A stretch of 64,000 nucleotides of DNA, taken from assembly GCA_021464245.1 (NCBI GenBank), contig JADCRB010000042.1:3579914-3643913 (forward strand), written 5' to 3'. The DNA is from Carallia brachiata. Taxonomy: Eukaryota; Streptophyta; Magnoliopsida; Malpighiales; Rhizophoraceae. The position numbers and the translations under genes are program-made. This document shows positions 25,401 to 38,089 of the stretch, piece after piece (position 1 is the stretch's first letter; each line of letters starts with the position of its first letter). The notes beneath the pieces were generated by a model. The model ran no database searches and was not told the origin of the DNA. It saw only the letters and a list, made by a program, of their open reading frames with translations.

Positions 25401-28400
25401 TGGACCAAAGTAAGGCTACTGTTTCTTCTTCCTTTGGGATTGGTTCACTCTTACGAATGAACTTTAATGTGTTTCATGCATGCTAATTAATTAATAACCT
25501 CCTCTAATAATTAAGCATTCTAGGGAGTTTGTTCCTCGTATGAAACAAATTTTTCTGCCAGTAGAAAGACAGATATGAAAGGTTCTAATTGTCCCTCTTT
25601 TGTAGATCAAAAAAATAAAATTTATCTTTACACTTGAAGCGTACGTGGCACCCACATGACACCCATAACCCATTATAGATTTCTCGTTGCTACTAAAAGA
25701 TAGGTTCCACGGTTAAAGATTGGATTATTAATTTATTTTATATTTTGAATTTGTATATATCTTGTTGTCTGTGGTTGAAAACTCTCCTAAATAAGTGATA
25801 TATACATTTTGCTATAAATTTCTGATGGTGAGTAGGGGATACAGTAGCCCCCCTGACTTCTTATTCTTTATAAGTAATTTTTCATCAAAACATAATCCAA
25901 CGCCCGCTGGCAGGCGCGCCCAAGTCATGGGTTGGACGCTTGCTTTTGCTTCTTTTTTTTTTTAATTATTTTTTTTACTATTCTTTCCTTTTTGAAAAAA
26001 ATTTAGGTAACATTTCTTTTCATTCTTTCTTTTTTTGAGAACTAATTTTTGTCTCTTTCAAATGCATCTTTTTCAGGTTTAAGATTTATAATTTTTATTT
26101 AAAATTTAATTTTTTAAAATGTGGTAGTCTTATACATTGAATTACTCTTTTAATTTTATTTCATTTACTTTTTAAAGGAATATTTTATTTTTTAATAAAA
26201 TAATTATTGCTAACGGACATTAAAAAAGAAAAACTATATTGAAATATATATTTATTTATAAAATTAATTATAATTTTATCTGTTACAGTAGTTATACAAA
26301 AAATATTTTTCTTATAATAAATATCATAAAAAATTTATTGTATAATTACATGAGAGATAAATACTAAATTGTTGAATTATTATTTATATAAAAAAATATT
26401 TAATTATATGAAAAATAAAAATAATTAAAATATTTATCACTTAAAATAATTAATATTTTTATTTTTATAATATAAATTAATAATATTATAATTATACATA
26501 TAAAATTATTTTTTTTTTACCTATAAAGAACTCTATTAAGTATTTAAAAAATAAAATAAAATTAATAAAATTTAAACTTATCTACTAATTAAAAAATAAT
26601 TTTTAACTAATTAAATAAATACTCAACCTCATAAAATTAGTCTTTTATAAAACGTTTTTCTGATTCGTCTTAGAGACAACTCTTGGAAGTTGGCAAGCAG
26701 TCAGCCTCCTGTCCACTCTCCACTCAAATCCACTGCACTGAAGCCAGTGGTTTGGGAAATCCTATGGTTACCAAGGAAAGCATCTTGAAAAGAGAGCCTT
26801 TCTCGAAGGGTGCAAAATTGAAAAGAAATCGATCGGTTATTTTGCTGCCAAATATTTTTTTTTTTCCTATTTAGCTTTCGGAAATGTAATTTTCCAAAGT
26901 GTTGTACCTGTTACGAAAATTCCAAATCAGTACATGAGATGGGATGCCTCCAACTCAAGAATCGGGATGTATCTCCAATCAATGCTGTCGAGTTCAGAGC
27001 TGACCGCTATAACTTTATTGCTTTATATAGTACCGATGCCACTGCTTATGGGTAGGAAAAAATTTATGAAATATGATATTTTAATAATAATTCAGTATAT
27101 TTTTTTTTTTATAATTTAAGTTCAATTCTTATCAACGGTGCCTTAAGCATTTAAAAAGTTGTGAACGGTGTGTTAAATAGTTTTAAATTTATTAATATTA
27201 TAATTAATTATTAAAAATTTATTAAAGTTATTAATATTTGCGTAATAAATTTTTTTATAAAAAAAATTAAATAAATACGTTAATGGGTAGCCCATAAGTT
27301 TTGTCTACAAGTGTGATTACTTATATATATCGATGATACACTTTTTTTACTTTAAAAAATAATTAGGAAAAAAACTACATTATTATATATATATATATAT
27401 ATATATATTTGTAATATTAACAAAGAGGACCTATACTATTTAATCTAAAAAAACATATTAAATTTTTTTAAAAATAAATTATTAAATTAATTATATAACT
27501 TTTATATGTCATACTAAACTTATGCAATTAACATTCTTCTTATTATTATTTAGAACATTCGTTACTTACCGGCCCAAACAGTCTATTTGATGATTTCGTG
27601 TTCCCACTGTGTTGGTCTAAAGTTCAAGTCTTTTTTTATCTTATAATAAAAAATAATTTTAATTTATAAATATTATAATTAATGCATCAATATTTTTTTA
27701 ATATAAAAAAAACATTTGCTATTGTCCATAGCATACCCGCAAGTCTCTTTCTTTCTTTTTTTTTTTTTTGTTTTTAACAACTGGGGCTCACTGATATTTT
27801 GGCGAGTGGGGCTAATTGATATTTTGGTGCTCTTCTGTCTACAGCTGTCAGCAATTTTGTTTGGCCTTATGAAATTTATAAATTTCTTTTATTCCCCTTT
27901 TCTTATATTACTATATCCTTTTGTTAAAAGCTTCTTTTAAGATATACAATTTAATTTTTTGTGGTCACGAGATACACACTTTTTAATTAGGATGCCTAAG
28001 TTTCGGCACATAAAATAAAAACACTACTGTGCATTCTGCGACCTAATTACTGAGGACAAAATCTCGTCACTACAATCTTTTTTAGGATAAAATCTCAACC
28101 ACAATTCTATACAATTTAATTTGATTTGCCGAAGCACCTTGGCTTTGCCGTAGTAGCGCTGGGACTTTGGTAGTAACTGACTGAGGGGATTTGGAACTCC
28201 CTCAACCCTAGAATCTTTCATTTTATGGGAGTTACTCACAAAGTGGATAAAATGTTTGTACCGTAAATCTTTCATCCGTATTTTTTATTTCTTTTAATAA
28301 CTAATTAACTCACTGTTAATTATTATTAATATGACCAAAAAAAATAGATTGGCCGCGAAATAACTTAGGACTGGTCTGAGTTGAAATTATTAATTAATCG

Positions 28401-28943
28401 GTCTTTTTTTTTTTTTGCTACAAAGAAGGGCCAAAAATATTAATTAATAAACACTGTTACTAACAAATCAAAATTAAAAAAAAAAACAGAAAATCTAAAT
28501 GGACGTATATGGGTAAAAGTTGATGGATAGGTATTGATTATATCGTTAAATTTTAAAAAATTTATTAAATTTAAAAAAATAAAAAATAACTAAATGTTAA
28601 ATAATATTATTAATTACATATTTTTTTTACATATTTATTTGTATGTATTTACGTAGTCACTTTATAAAAAAAATATAGGCAGAATTTTAAATCCCAGAAA
28701 AATCACTCGTTTGACCAGTTGGGTTGGTCATAAAAGCAGCAAGATCGACGGTCAGGGAGAACTCCTCTTGTCACTTCGAAACACAAGCCGTTCAACCAAT
28801 ATCGACTGACAACAGCTCGCAGGTGGATCACTGACATATGGCCCCCAGTAAATGACTTGCTATTCACGCTACTTTTTTAAAGACATGACCGATCAATCAG
28901 AAACCATCAACCATGTGTGTTTGTCTGATTAGAATATATGCTT

Positions 28944-29296
28944 TGAGTGTGTTTGGAGTACGAAAAAATGAGAGAAAATGAGGAGAGAAAAAAAAAGGGA
29001 AAGAAAATAAAGGAAAAATAAAATTAATTGTAATGATAGAAAAATTTGAAAAAAAAGTAAGTGAAAGAAAAGGTAAACAGTAATTTGTGAGAGAAAAAAT
29101 AGAGAGAAAATAAAGTTGTGTGGAGTGATAGAAGAAAGTGAGAAAAAGATAATATGGTGAAAGAAAATGTGAATAATAATTTATGAAATAAAAAGTAAAA
29201 AAAATAAAATTGTTTAAAATGGTGTAAAAAATAAAAAATAAATATAATTATTATATTTTTCTTTTCCTCTTATTTTTCTTCGCACACCAAACATGG
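28944..29296. mobile_element. Tourist-like MITE with GTGTTTGG termini
   Basis: The left end, GTGTGTTTGGAGTACGAA (about 28947), is matched by the reverse complement of TTCGCACACCAAACATGG (about 29279-29296). The interior is rich in GAGAAAA and GTGAAAGAAAA words on the plus strand and lacks coding capacity. The same terminus and interior vocabulary recur at 30.9, 31.8 and 38.1 kb. Exact ends and target duplication are uncertain here. Confidence 0.55.
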
Positions 29297-30880
29297 CCTT
29301 ATGCCCTTCCAATCCACTCCAAACGCAAGGGTATAAAAGGAATGTGGATAAAAGTGGGCCCAGGCAAATAAAGCCTTCTCTAATTTTGTGCCAAATGTAA
29401 TATAGGACAATTTTTGACCGTGGAGTTGGCCACGTGGGCCTGTCTCTGCAGTAAATACAGCCATAAGCTTCCGGCGAGCGGGTTGGACGAGTTGTCACCG
29501 TCATGGACATAGCCACTGCATGAAACGGACACGTGGAACTTCAGCAGTGATTATTTGGTTTGATACGGTCGAATAAAAAAATTGAGTTTGATTACCTAAA
29601 TATATTTAAGGAATATATAAAAGAATATATAATTAATTTAATAATATTTAATTATTTAATTATTTTTATTTTTAAATTTAATATATTATTTATAATTTAA
29701 TAATTTACATTATTATGTGTTTATTATATTTTATTTATATGTGTTTATCATTTATTTTTTGAAGAAAAATGATATTTTTTTTCATAAAAGAAAAAAGAAA
29801 AAGGTAAGAAAGAAAGAAAATTGATCAGAGTTTCAAACAGTGGGATTACGTTATTATAAAGTGAACCAACGCGATCCGCATGATTGTAGTATTTTAAAAA
29901 TAAATAAATTACTAAATATTATATAATAAATTATGTAATAATTTTAATATTATTTAAAATATAATTATATAGAGAATCTCATTTTAGAAATTTTAATTAA
30001 AAAATATTAAATAATGACATTTATATAGTAATAAAATAATAATCAAATGATATAATAATTTGATGAGTAAATTTAAAAATTAAAAAATAGATAATCAGTC
30101 AGATGAAATTAAATAAATTGCACAAAGGTGAGAGAGCGTGGGCTTCATATGCACCGTCTCCACCTTTGTGGTGCTAAGTAGCTACTTTTTTTTTTTTTCA
30201 ACAAACATAATTAAAATAAAGTGATTTCTCACACATTTTATGCTTGTTTGTTGACCAAATTTAATAAATGGAAATAACATGATGCATTTTCTTCCTTTTT
30301 TTTTTTTGTCATCAGTTATTTTTTCTTTCAAAATCTAGACAATATTCGGGAACTTGGTTCACTCAATATTGCCTAAATCACAATGGAGTTAAGATTAGGA
30401 AGATATGTAATACTTAGTCGTTAGATTAGGAATTTTAATTGAGATTATTTATTAGAAAGTATGTAATAACTTGATTTAGTTTTTTTTTTTTGTCTTTACT
30501 CGGTCATTAAGCTTATTTGGTCAATAAATTTAGACGTTATTATAAATAAATATGTAAGTTTAAGGACAAAACCATTTGGTTCAGTTTATTAATTTAGTCA
30601 AATCTATGATATAATGATATGCAAGTGGTCTTTTGGTAAATTCCAAAAATTCTTTAAAAGACTTAACCGAGTATTAACCTTTACAATCTTTTATTTTTCA
30701 CATTTCCATGTCACATTATTTGGTTCTAGAGCTTAGATTCGCCGTGCTTAGTATTATCCAATATTTATCAGGCTTCTATTCCATGTCATATTTAAACAAC
30801 AAAACTTTTACATTTATCCTAATATATTATATTACAACTGCCGAGTATTTTTAATTGATACAGCATGACTTTAACCCTGT
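29297..30880. other. Intergenic DNA, no gene recognised
   Basis: A mixed-composition block at 29300-29560 includes GGTATAAAAGG (about 29330) and CCACGTGGGC (about 29430), words typical of a plant promoter. No coding region follows on the plus strand, so I do not call one. The rest is A+T-rich. Confidence 0.4.
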
Positions 30881-30887
30881 GTTTAGA

Positions 30888-31280
30888 TAATGCACGAGAA
30901 AAGAATTGAAAAGAAAGCTCATAAATTAAGACATTTTTCATTGATTTGCAAATATGAGAAAATAATTAGAAAAAAAAAGCTACGGTGTAGATAAAACCAA
31001 TTGGAAAATTAAAAATAAAAAAACATTGAAACAAAATGATCCAAATAGCCCCAACTAATTTATTTAATTATAGGGATATTTTTATAATTTTAACTCATAA
31101 TTTAATTATTTGAAGGGGCATTTCTGTAATTTCATTGACATATTTTTCTTTTTCACCGTTTTCTCATACAATTTAAACACAAAATGTTATTTTTTTCGTC
31201 ATTTTCTGATAATTTTTTTTTATAATTTTCTTTCTCACCACTTTTTTTTTCACCAATATCTCACAATCCAAACAGATTAT
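30888..31280. mobile_element. Degenerate Tourist-like MITE
   Basis: CTGTGTTTAGATAATGCACG at about 30888 and the reverse complement of CTCACAATCCAAACAGATTA at about 31260-31280 form imperfect terminal inverted repeats. They match the family seen at 28.9 and 31.8 kb. The overlapping frames on both strands at 31110-31394 are low-complexity products of this element. Confidence 0.45.
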
Positions 31281-31813
31281 AAATTTATTACAATGATCAA
31301 AGGGTTTTTTACTATCAAATTTAGAACAATATTTACAGATATTAAAAGACTCCGTAAGCTTGCGCACTTTGTGCAAAATTTACAAATAAGTTAGCATTTA
31401 ACTCAAAATTAGAAAATGCTGAAAATACAATAAACAAGAAAAATACGCTCTCTCTTCACTCACTTTCTATTCCAATTCACGCATGATTATGTTTCTATAC
31501 CCTATCAGGATTCAATTTGTCGATTGAAGCTTGAATTTTTAGGGAATTTCGAAAATTTAGCATAAGGTTTGAGGGGCTGATTTTGAGAAGAGGATAAAAC
31601 TAATTAAATGGTGTTTCCTTGTAAATTCTTGGTAGTTTGTATATATTCTCTAATCTTGAAATGGAACACTAGTCCTACTCCTAACATTTTGGTGTAAAAA
31701 GAAAAAAAAAAAACAAAGGTTGGGAAAATTTAATTAAAAGAAATTGTTTTTGTTACATGATCAATTTTAGACAGTTTAGTGGAGAAGTTAATAGAATTTG
31801 TTGGCAGATATAC

Positions 31814-32096
31814 TAATGGTGTGTTTGGATTTGTGAGAGAGTGACGATAAAGAAAATTGTGATAAAAAAAATTGTTTGGATAGATAAAAAATATGTGGGA
31901 AAAAAAGTGATGAGAAATAAAATAATAAAGAAAACTGTGAGATAAAAAGTTATTAGAAAAATAAGTTATTTGAATAAATGAGAAATATACGAGAAAGAAA
32001 GTAATGAGAAAGAAAATAATGTAATAATGATTATATTTTTTTTTGTGAAAATCCAATTCTATCCCACATATTCTTATAAATCCAAACACACATTAA
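31814..32096. mobile_element. Tourist-like (PIF/Harbinger-type) MITE with TAA target duplication
   Basis: The element runs from 31817 to 32093 and is flanked by TAA on both sides (31814-31816 and 32094-32096), the 3-bp target duplication of PIF/Harbinger elements. The terminal repeats are TGGTGTGTTTGGATTT on the left and the reverse complement of AAATCCAAACACACAT on the right, differing at one base. At 277 bp with no coding capacity it is a non-autonomous MITE. Confidence 0.75.
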
Positions 32097-32199
32097 GTTT
32101 AAGAGTGAAAATTTATACCTTCACCAAAAGTAATTTTAAAAAATAGAAATAAAATAAAAAAAAGATATAGATATATATAATAGAGTATCACTGCTATCT

Positions 32200-33004
32200 T
32201 CACTTAAATAGTAACGTCGACTATCGTGAGCAAAAAGCATTTTAACATGCGCTCGCCGCAATTTCCTCCCATCTGCTTGCTCACCGGTGATTCCACTCCC
32301 TTGGCTTGTGCTTTCTTTGTGAAGCGTTGATCCTTTTTTGTGGGTTTGGTGCTGATGTCACCCCACTCGTAGTGGTAGAGTGTGCGTCTTTGTTTACTAG
32401 TGAGTTTTTTTGCTGCTCTATTTTCTAGTACCAGTTCGAAGCACTTAATTGGTTCCCCTACCTCTCCCTTTCGCTTCAATGAGTGGGGGTGGGGGAGGTA
32501 GATCTTTTTGCTTTGAGGATGACAGTGTACAACTGCTCTACGTCTGTTCTATTACCTGGTTGGGTCCACCGATTTTTGGTTGGCCTCCACTTTTCTCTCC
32601 CTCGTCTCTTTACAGCTCGGGTTCCTTTCCACGCCCTTGAGTGGCGCTTTGGTGCAATCTGGTGTGCTCCCAACTTTATGCTGCGGTCTAACTACTATCA
32701 GCCCACTCAGGTTTCATCATTCCTATGCGACAAAGGTGTCGCCTGTATTATGTTCAATGGGACGCTTGATTCTCAGCTTAGTGTATCTGGGCTTTGGGCT
32801 CTTGTTCTCAATCCAAGGGGTTTCTTTCTTCTCTATGCTTTGGTTTAGAGCTTGTTTTCCTGTTTGATCTGTCTGGGCAGCTGTAGGACTTGGATATTGA
32901 ATTGTGGTGGGTTATGCTTGTATAATAAAATGACTCTTTTATCTGTTTTCTACTTTCCTATTGTGGGCTGTGTGTTGAACTGATTGTCTGTGTAAATGTT
33001 GTTA
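32200..33004. other. GC-richer unit of unknown nature, host of the hAT MITE
   Basis: From 32200 to about 32950 the composition is markedly less A+T-rich than the surroundings. Overlapping frames occur at 32204-32479 (minus), 32449-32640, 32483-32848 and 32580-32867 (plus), none with a recognised domain. If the hAT MITE at 33006-33665 is removed, the sequence continues to TTCTTTGCCTTAGTTC followed by an A run at about 33706, which looks like a retroelement 3' end. A 5'-truncated LINE or an old retrogene is possible. I could not find its own target duplication. Confidence 0.35.
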
Positions 33005-33673
33005 CCATAGTTTTAAAAACCGGACCGGTTATTGAACCGGTGAGAAGACTAGGTTAGTGGTTTAGCGGTCCAACCGAAAAACTGGCGATTGAACCGGCAG
33101 GTCAATTCTGATTTGATAAAATAATAATTAATACTTATAATTTTTCATTTTTTAATAACAAATAATGAGTATAATCATAAAAAATAGAATATGAGTCTAC
33201 TTAAATTTAAAATAAAATTCAAATACAAGATATTTATGATAATTTTATGATTAAATAAATTAATAAAGTATAAATATCAAAAATAAAATATTATAAAACT
33301 ATTAATTGAATATTCATATCTAAAAATAAATATCATAAAATCAATATATAATCTAAAAATATTACATTTTTTATCAATATAAATAAGTGTTATTTATTCT
33401 CATTTTTAATTCAAAAAAATAAATAAAACGACGTCGTTTTGATCCAGGTGACCTAGTTACTGGTTCACCGGTCTGACCGGCCGGTTCACCGATTTTCCGG
33501 TCCGACCGGCCGGTTCACCGGTTTTCCTGTCCGACCGGCCGGTTCACCGATTTTTAGGCGATTCATTTCCTGTTCCGGTTTTATTAGAAAATCAGATCGA
33601 TCTGAGCTCCGATTCACTGATTTTTCGTTCCGACCGATCGGTCCGGTCAAATTTTTAAAACTATGGTTGCTAC
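32998..33673. mobile_element. hAT-type MITE with internal CCGGCCGG tandem repeats
   Basis: The ends CATAGTTTTAAAAACCGG (33006) and its reverse complement at 33648-33665 (CCATAGTTTTAAAAATTTGA when read inward) form terminal inverted repeats. They are bracketed by 8-bp direct repeats GTTGTTAC (32998-33005) and GTTGCTAC (33666-33673), seven of eight identical, as expected for hAT transposition. Near the right side, 29-bp units beginning GGTTCACCG and ending GACCGGCC stand in tandem at 33483 and 33512, with partial copies at 33462 and 33541. The palindrome AACGACGTCGTT lies at about 33428-33439. The middle is A+T-rich and non-coding. Confidence 0.8.
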
Positions 33674-34220
33674 TTAATCAAATAAACTTCTTTGCCTTAG
33701 TTCAAAAAAAAAACAAAAACACTCAATTAGCAATATGATATCACGGTATCTAACAAGTTTATATTTTATTTTTATTTCTTTAATTTAACTATTTTATATC
33801 ACTTTATAATTTTTGAAAAAATTTTTTAACAAGGCATTTGTAAGAGTGTGTTAACATATAGTCATTTAGATTGTTAAATAATTAAAGATATATTAAATTA
33901 AATAGAAAATAAATTATTACGTGCTATAAATTAATTATATGACTCTCATATATTTTATTAGTTGTATTCACATAAATTTATTTTTAAAATTTTATAAAAC
34001 TTCTTAATATTTTTTTTTGTGTATATATTAATATAACCCATTTATCTAAACTGGGGGCCGTCTTGCCCATGTTCAGCGCCTGTGTACCAACAATACAACG
34101 TAAGGGATGAGTTGGGTTGATATGACTGTTTCTCACATTTGGAACGAATACGGCGGTGTGCCGAGTTCCGACGGGGAGACCGTCAGCATTTAATCGCAAG
34201 CCCAATTATACCATTAGAAA
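33674..34220. other. Intergenic DNA
   Basis: A+T-rich sequence with a short mixed-composition island at 34050-34205. The only frame there (minus, 33984-34205) has no recognisable similarity. Confidence 0.4.
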
Positions 34221-34223
34221 TGT

Positions 34224-34400
34224 TGGTGTCTGAAAATTTATTTGGATATAATTATTTTTTAATTATAATTATTGTGATATTTTTTATAATAAAATAATAA
34301 TGATATATATTTTTATTATACAAAATATTATAAAAATTTAAAATATTATTATATTTAAATTAAAATTCAGACAATATTTCTCTGACACTATCACTTTTTC
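34224..34400. repeat. Fold-back MITE, GTCTGAAWTTT family, copy 1
   Basis: GGTGTCTGAAAATTTATTTG (about 34228) faces the inverted TCTGAATTTTAATTTAAATA (read on the minus strand from about 34370). The A+T-rich arms pair through the middle (TATTTTTTATAATAAAATAATAA). Related elements occur at 38.5 and 47.5 kb. Ends are approximate, with no target duplication defined. Confidence 0.5.
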
Positions 34401-35698
34401 GTTCGAAGGCAGGGTCCTCACCGACGCGAGTAGAGCGTGTAACACGCTCCCTATGTGGTAGGTGACTTCTTTTCCACATATCGCCATGCACTAGTGGCGG
34501 CGGAGCTCTATAGTCCTAACCAATTTTGCGTTATAAGGGAACAGCATTTGTACTTGAGTATTTTATTTTAAAAAATATTTTAAAAAAATTATAATTATTA
34601 TTTTTAAAATAATATTTAATATTTTTAAAATATAAAAATAATAAATATTTTAAAAATATTAATATTTATTTTAAAAATATCAATAATAATTTTAATTAAA
34701 ATAAATTTTAAGTCAAAACTTACAAGGACATCAGCTTTTATTGGGAATTACAATTTCCGTTATACGGTCCTAATACAAACTTTTTGGTATAACCGTTGGA
34801 CACGTACATGAAACCGTCTAATTCGTTAGTGATCAATCAATTAAATTCAAGTAGAAGGCTTAATAATAAATAATTATGTAGACTTATTTAGTGATATTTA
34901 ATAATATTTTATTTTTTTATAAATTTAATTATTAATTATTTATATTATTTTATAATTATTTTGAAATTATTTAAATAAAATTATCAAGTATTTTCTTAAA
35001 AAAATAGGTTCATTATAATTTATAATTTAAGTAAATCTCATGTAATAGTTTAGCTGCAATTGTAGATATTCAAAGATTGTCAAAATCGAATTGACCGTGA
35101 ATTTATACTAAAACCAAAAATTTTGTTTTATAGAGATGTTAATCACTCAAAAAAATTCAATTATTTCCACTGATATCTAGAATTTCAATCTTTTACATTT
35201 GTGTTTAAATATAATTAGTTTTCTTTAGCTATTTACTTAAAATAGAATATTATCTATGTTATATATATAATTTATCTTTTCATTTAAATCTTTGAACATT
35301 TATTTGTTTACATAAATATCATTCAAATTATTAAATCGATCAAACCAGTTTAAAATGAATAATGATAATTTGATTTATTTGATTATTGAGGTTTGTTAAA
35401 AATAATTATTTTTTATCTTTTCTTTTATTATCATTAATCACAAATTAACTTATTAATACTTTTTAATAACAAATTTATAACATTTTTAATTTTTAATTTT
35501 TTTAATAATTAATCAACATAATATATATATATACACGAGTTCGATGGTTAAAAGGATATAAAAAAATTACCAGCCGCCTTGCTTTGAATACATCAAAACC
35601 AATAAAAACCCACAGGAATACCCTCCAATAACCGGTGTTTACTTTAAAATATATATATTTCTGTCTTCAAGAATCAAGCTTCGGTCTCCCCCCACGCC
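34401..35698. other. Upstream intergenic region of the CYP78A gene
   Basis: Mostly A+T-only DNA (34540-34720, 34880-35540) with a short less-biased block at 34390-34540. Nothing beyond the proximal promoter is assignable. Confidence 0.4.
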
Positions 35699-35708
35699 TA
35701 TATATATA
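35699..35708 (+). promoter_or_regulatory. TATA box of the CYP78A gene
   Basis: TATATATATA follows CACGCC and precedes GCACGCAGGCAG. It sits about 120 bp before the ATG at 35831. A start site roughly 30 bp downstream, near 35735, would leave a 5' UTR of about 95 nt. Position and context are typical of a plant core promoter. Confidence 0.6.
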
Positions 35709-35830
35709 GCACGCAGGCAGTTTCTTGTTCTGCACCAAAAAATCAATAGGAGCTCTCTCAATTTCAGTGAGGTAGCGAGTGAAAATATTCTCTCACAATC
35801 TCAAAAATTCTAGATATTTCTCATCCCATC

Positions 35831-37762
35831 ATGAGAACCGAGATAGATAGCCTCTGGCTCTTTGCTTTGGCATCCAAATGCAGAGCCTTTACTCAAGAAA
35901 ACATTGCGTGGTCGCTTATGATCTTGGCTCTAGCTTGCTTAGCCATTAACCTTGTCTATTGGGCTTTCCCCGGCGGTCCCGCTTGGGGAAAATATTATTT
36001 CAAAAGGTTTTCTAGTTCTATTTCTGCTTCTTCTTCTTCTTCTGGGATTGCCAAGGGCATTCCAGGTCCCAGAGGATTGCCTCTGATCGGCAGCATGAAC
36101 CTTATGGCTTCTCTTGCGCATCACCGGATTGCGGCGGCAGCCGATACATGCAAAGCCAAGAGGCTCATGGCTTTTAGCCTTGGGGACACCCGCGTTGTCG
36201 TGACGTGTAGTCCCGACGTGGCCAAGGAAATATTGAACAGCTCGGTGTTTGCAGATCGTCCGGTGAAGGAATCTGCTTATAGCCTAATGTTCAACAGAGC
36301 AATCGGGTTCGCTCCTTACGGTGTTTACTGGCGAACCCTGAGAAGAATAGCCGCAACCCACCTTTTCTGTCCCAAGCAAATCAAAGCTGCCGAGGCCCAG
36401 AGAGGCGTTATTGCCTCTCAAATGGTGGCCATGTTAAAAAACCAAGCACAATGTTTGGCTATTCGCGGAGTCATCAAGCGAGCTTCGCTTAACAACATGA
36501 TGTGTTCTGTCTTTGGACGCGAATATCACTTGGATTCCTTAAACAATGAAGTTGAAGAATTAAGAGAATTAGTTGACGAAGGATACGAACTATTGGGCAC
36601 GTTAAACTGGACGGATCACCTTCCCTGGCTCGCAGACTTTGATCCTCAAAAGATCCGGCTCAGATGCTCAAAACTCGTTCCACGAGTCAACCGGTTCGTC
36701 AGCCGAATCATCTCCGAGCACAGAGCTTCAACTGTCGATGAAACCCGAGATTTCGTTGCTGTTCTGCTGTCACTTCAAGGTCCAGATAAGCTATCGGACT
36801 CCGATATGATTGCCGTTCTTTGGGTAAGTAGAAAACCAACGTGTGTATATTCTTGTCCCAAACATATTTTGTCCGGAAAATATTTTTTTTGAGCTTTACT
36901 ACGTGGTCTATATAGTCAAATATTAAGTAGTACGAAACTGACTATGCAGACTATTCATAGTAACTAATAATTTTTTTAAAATTTTAATTATTTAATAATT
37001 TATAATATTTTAATTTTATTTATTATTACGCTCGTTGGTGATCTTCTTTGTAAGGTATAGGGAACCAACAACAAATGCAATCAACGTTGTTTATTGGACT
37101 AAGTTCGCACTATGTAACGTGTTTGGCTTTATTCTCTTGTGCAGGAAATGATATTTAGAGGCACTGATACCGTGGCAGTTTTGATCGAGTGGATACTAGC
37201 AAGGATGGTGCGCCATCCTGATGTTCAATCAACGGTACACGATGAGCTTGACAAGGTTGTTGGGAAATCACGAACCGTTGCCGAAACTGATCTGCCTTCC
37301 TTGGTTTATCTGCGGGCGGTAGTGAAGGAAGTGCTGAGGCTACACCCACCGGGCCCACTGCTGTCGTGGGCCAGGTTAGCCATCGCTGATACAATCATTG
37401 ATGGATATCACGTGCCTAAGGGGACCACAGCGATGGTGAACATGTGGGCCATCTCAAGGGACCCTGAGTCCTGGCCTGACCCGCTTCACTTCACTCCCGA
37501 GAGGTTTGTGACTGAAGAGGGCAAGACCGACTTTTCTGTGCTGGGTGCAGATCTCAGGCTCGCTCCGTTTGGCTCGGGCAGACGGACCTGCCCAGGTAAG
37601 GCCTTGGGCTTAACCACGGTTACCTTTTGGGTAGCGTCCCTGCTGCACGAGTATGAATGGCTACCGTCTGATGGCAATACGGTTGACCTATCAGAGGTCC
37701 TAAAGCTCTCCTGTGAGATGGCGCATCCTTTGACCGTTAAAGTACGGCTTAGGCGTTCTTAA
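35831..37762 (+). CDS. Cytochrome P450, CYP78A subfamily (two exons)
   Basis: Exon 1 is 35831-36823 and exon 2 is 37145-37762, with a phase-0 GT-AG intron between Leu-Trp and Glu-Met, giving 536 residues. A hydrophobic anchor at about residues 25-45 ends in the [10 protein letters not shown] hinge, followed by a Ser-rich linker and the proline-rich [12 protein letters not shown] motif. Later come [25 protein letters not shown] sequence, the I-helix [13 protein letters not shown] (Asp339, Thr340), the ExxR pair Glu393/Arg396 in [13 protein letters not shown] near 449-452, and the haem loop [10 protein letters not shown] with Cys480. All catalytic landmarks are intact. CYP78A enzymes are plant-specific, ER-bound and promote organ and seed growth non-cell-autonomously (the KLUH/CYP78A5 and PLASTOCHRON1 group); their substrate is not settled. 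The N-terminus suggests the CYP78A5-like clade, but the exact orthologue cannot be proven here. Confidence 0.95.
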
Positions 37763-38089
37763 AGCCCATTTCCTTGGTAAATATAGGAATAGGGGGAAAA
37801 AAATCAAAAAGAGAAAAAAAAAAAAAAAAACCAAAAATTACCTTATGTTTGCCGCCGGAGTCTACAAATCTTAACCCTAATCCATCAAATATAGGATCAT
37901 CATGTTTTGTTTGGTCTGTTTCTCCAGTGTGTGGGTTTTTAATCTGATAGTGAAATATCGTGGAATATGACCTGTTTTACTCATGTAAATATTGTTTAAA
38001 GTAATGCAACTTTCGACTTCCACTTTTCTCTGTAGAATTGTTTAATAAGTGAAAAGGATATTGCATGCAAAAGTGTATTATTCTCGGTA

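Larger units (their letters stand above)
18707..28940. other. Long intergenic region with scattered repeats, no gene recognised
   Basis: Short frames occur throughout but none shows a known domain or splice structure. The frame 23701-23907 (minus) has a mixed, protein-like composition but no identifiable family. A polymerase III B-box word followed by T-rich or TC-rich sequence occurs at 21087-21095 (GTTCGACTC), near 27118-27128 (GTTCAATTC) and near 27620-27630 (GTTCAAGTC), hinting at old SINE fragments. (TA)n microsatellites lie at 21940-21960 and 27382-27408. A+T-only DNA dominates 26150-26640. Confidence 0.5.

Noticed and set aside
29325..29440. Promoter-like block (TATAAAAGG and a CCACGTGG G-box)
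   Set aside because: No coding region or RNA gene follows in the expected position on either strand, so a promoter call is not supported.
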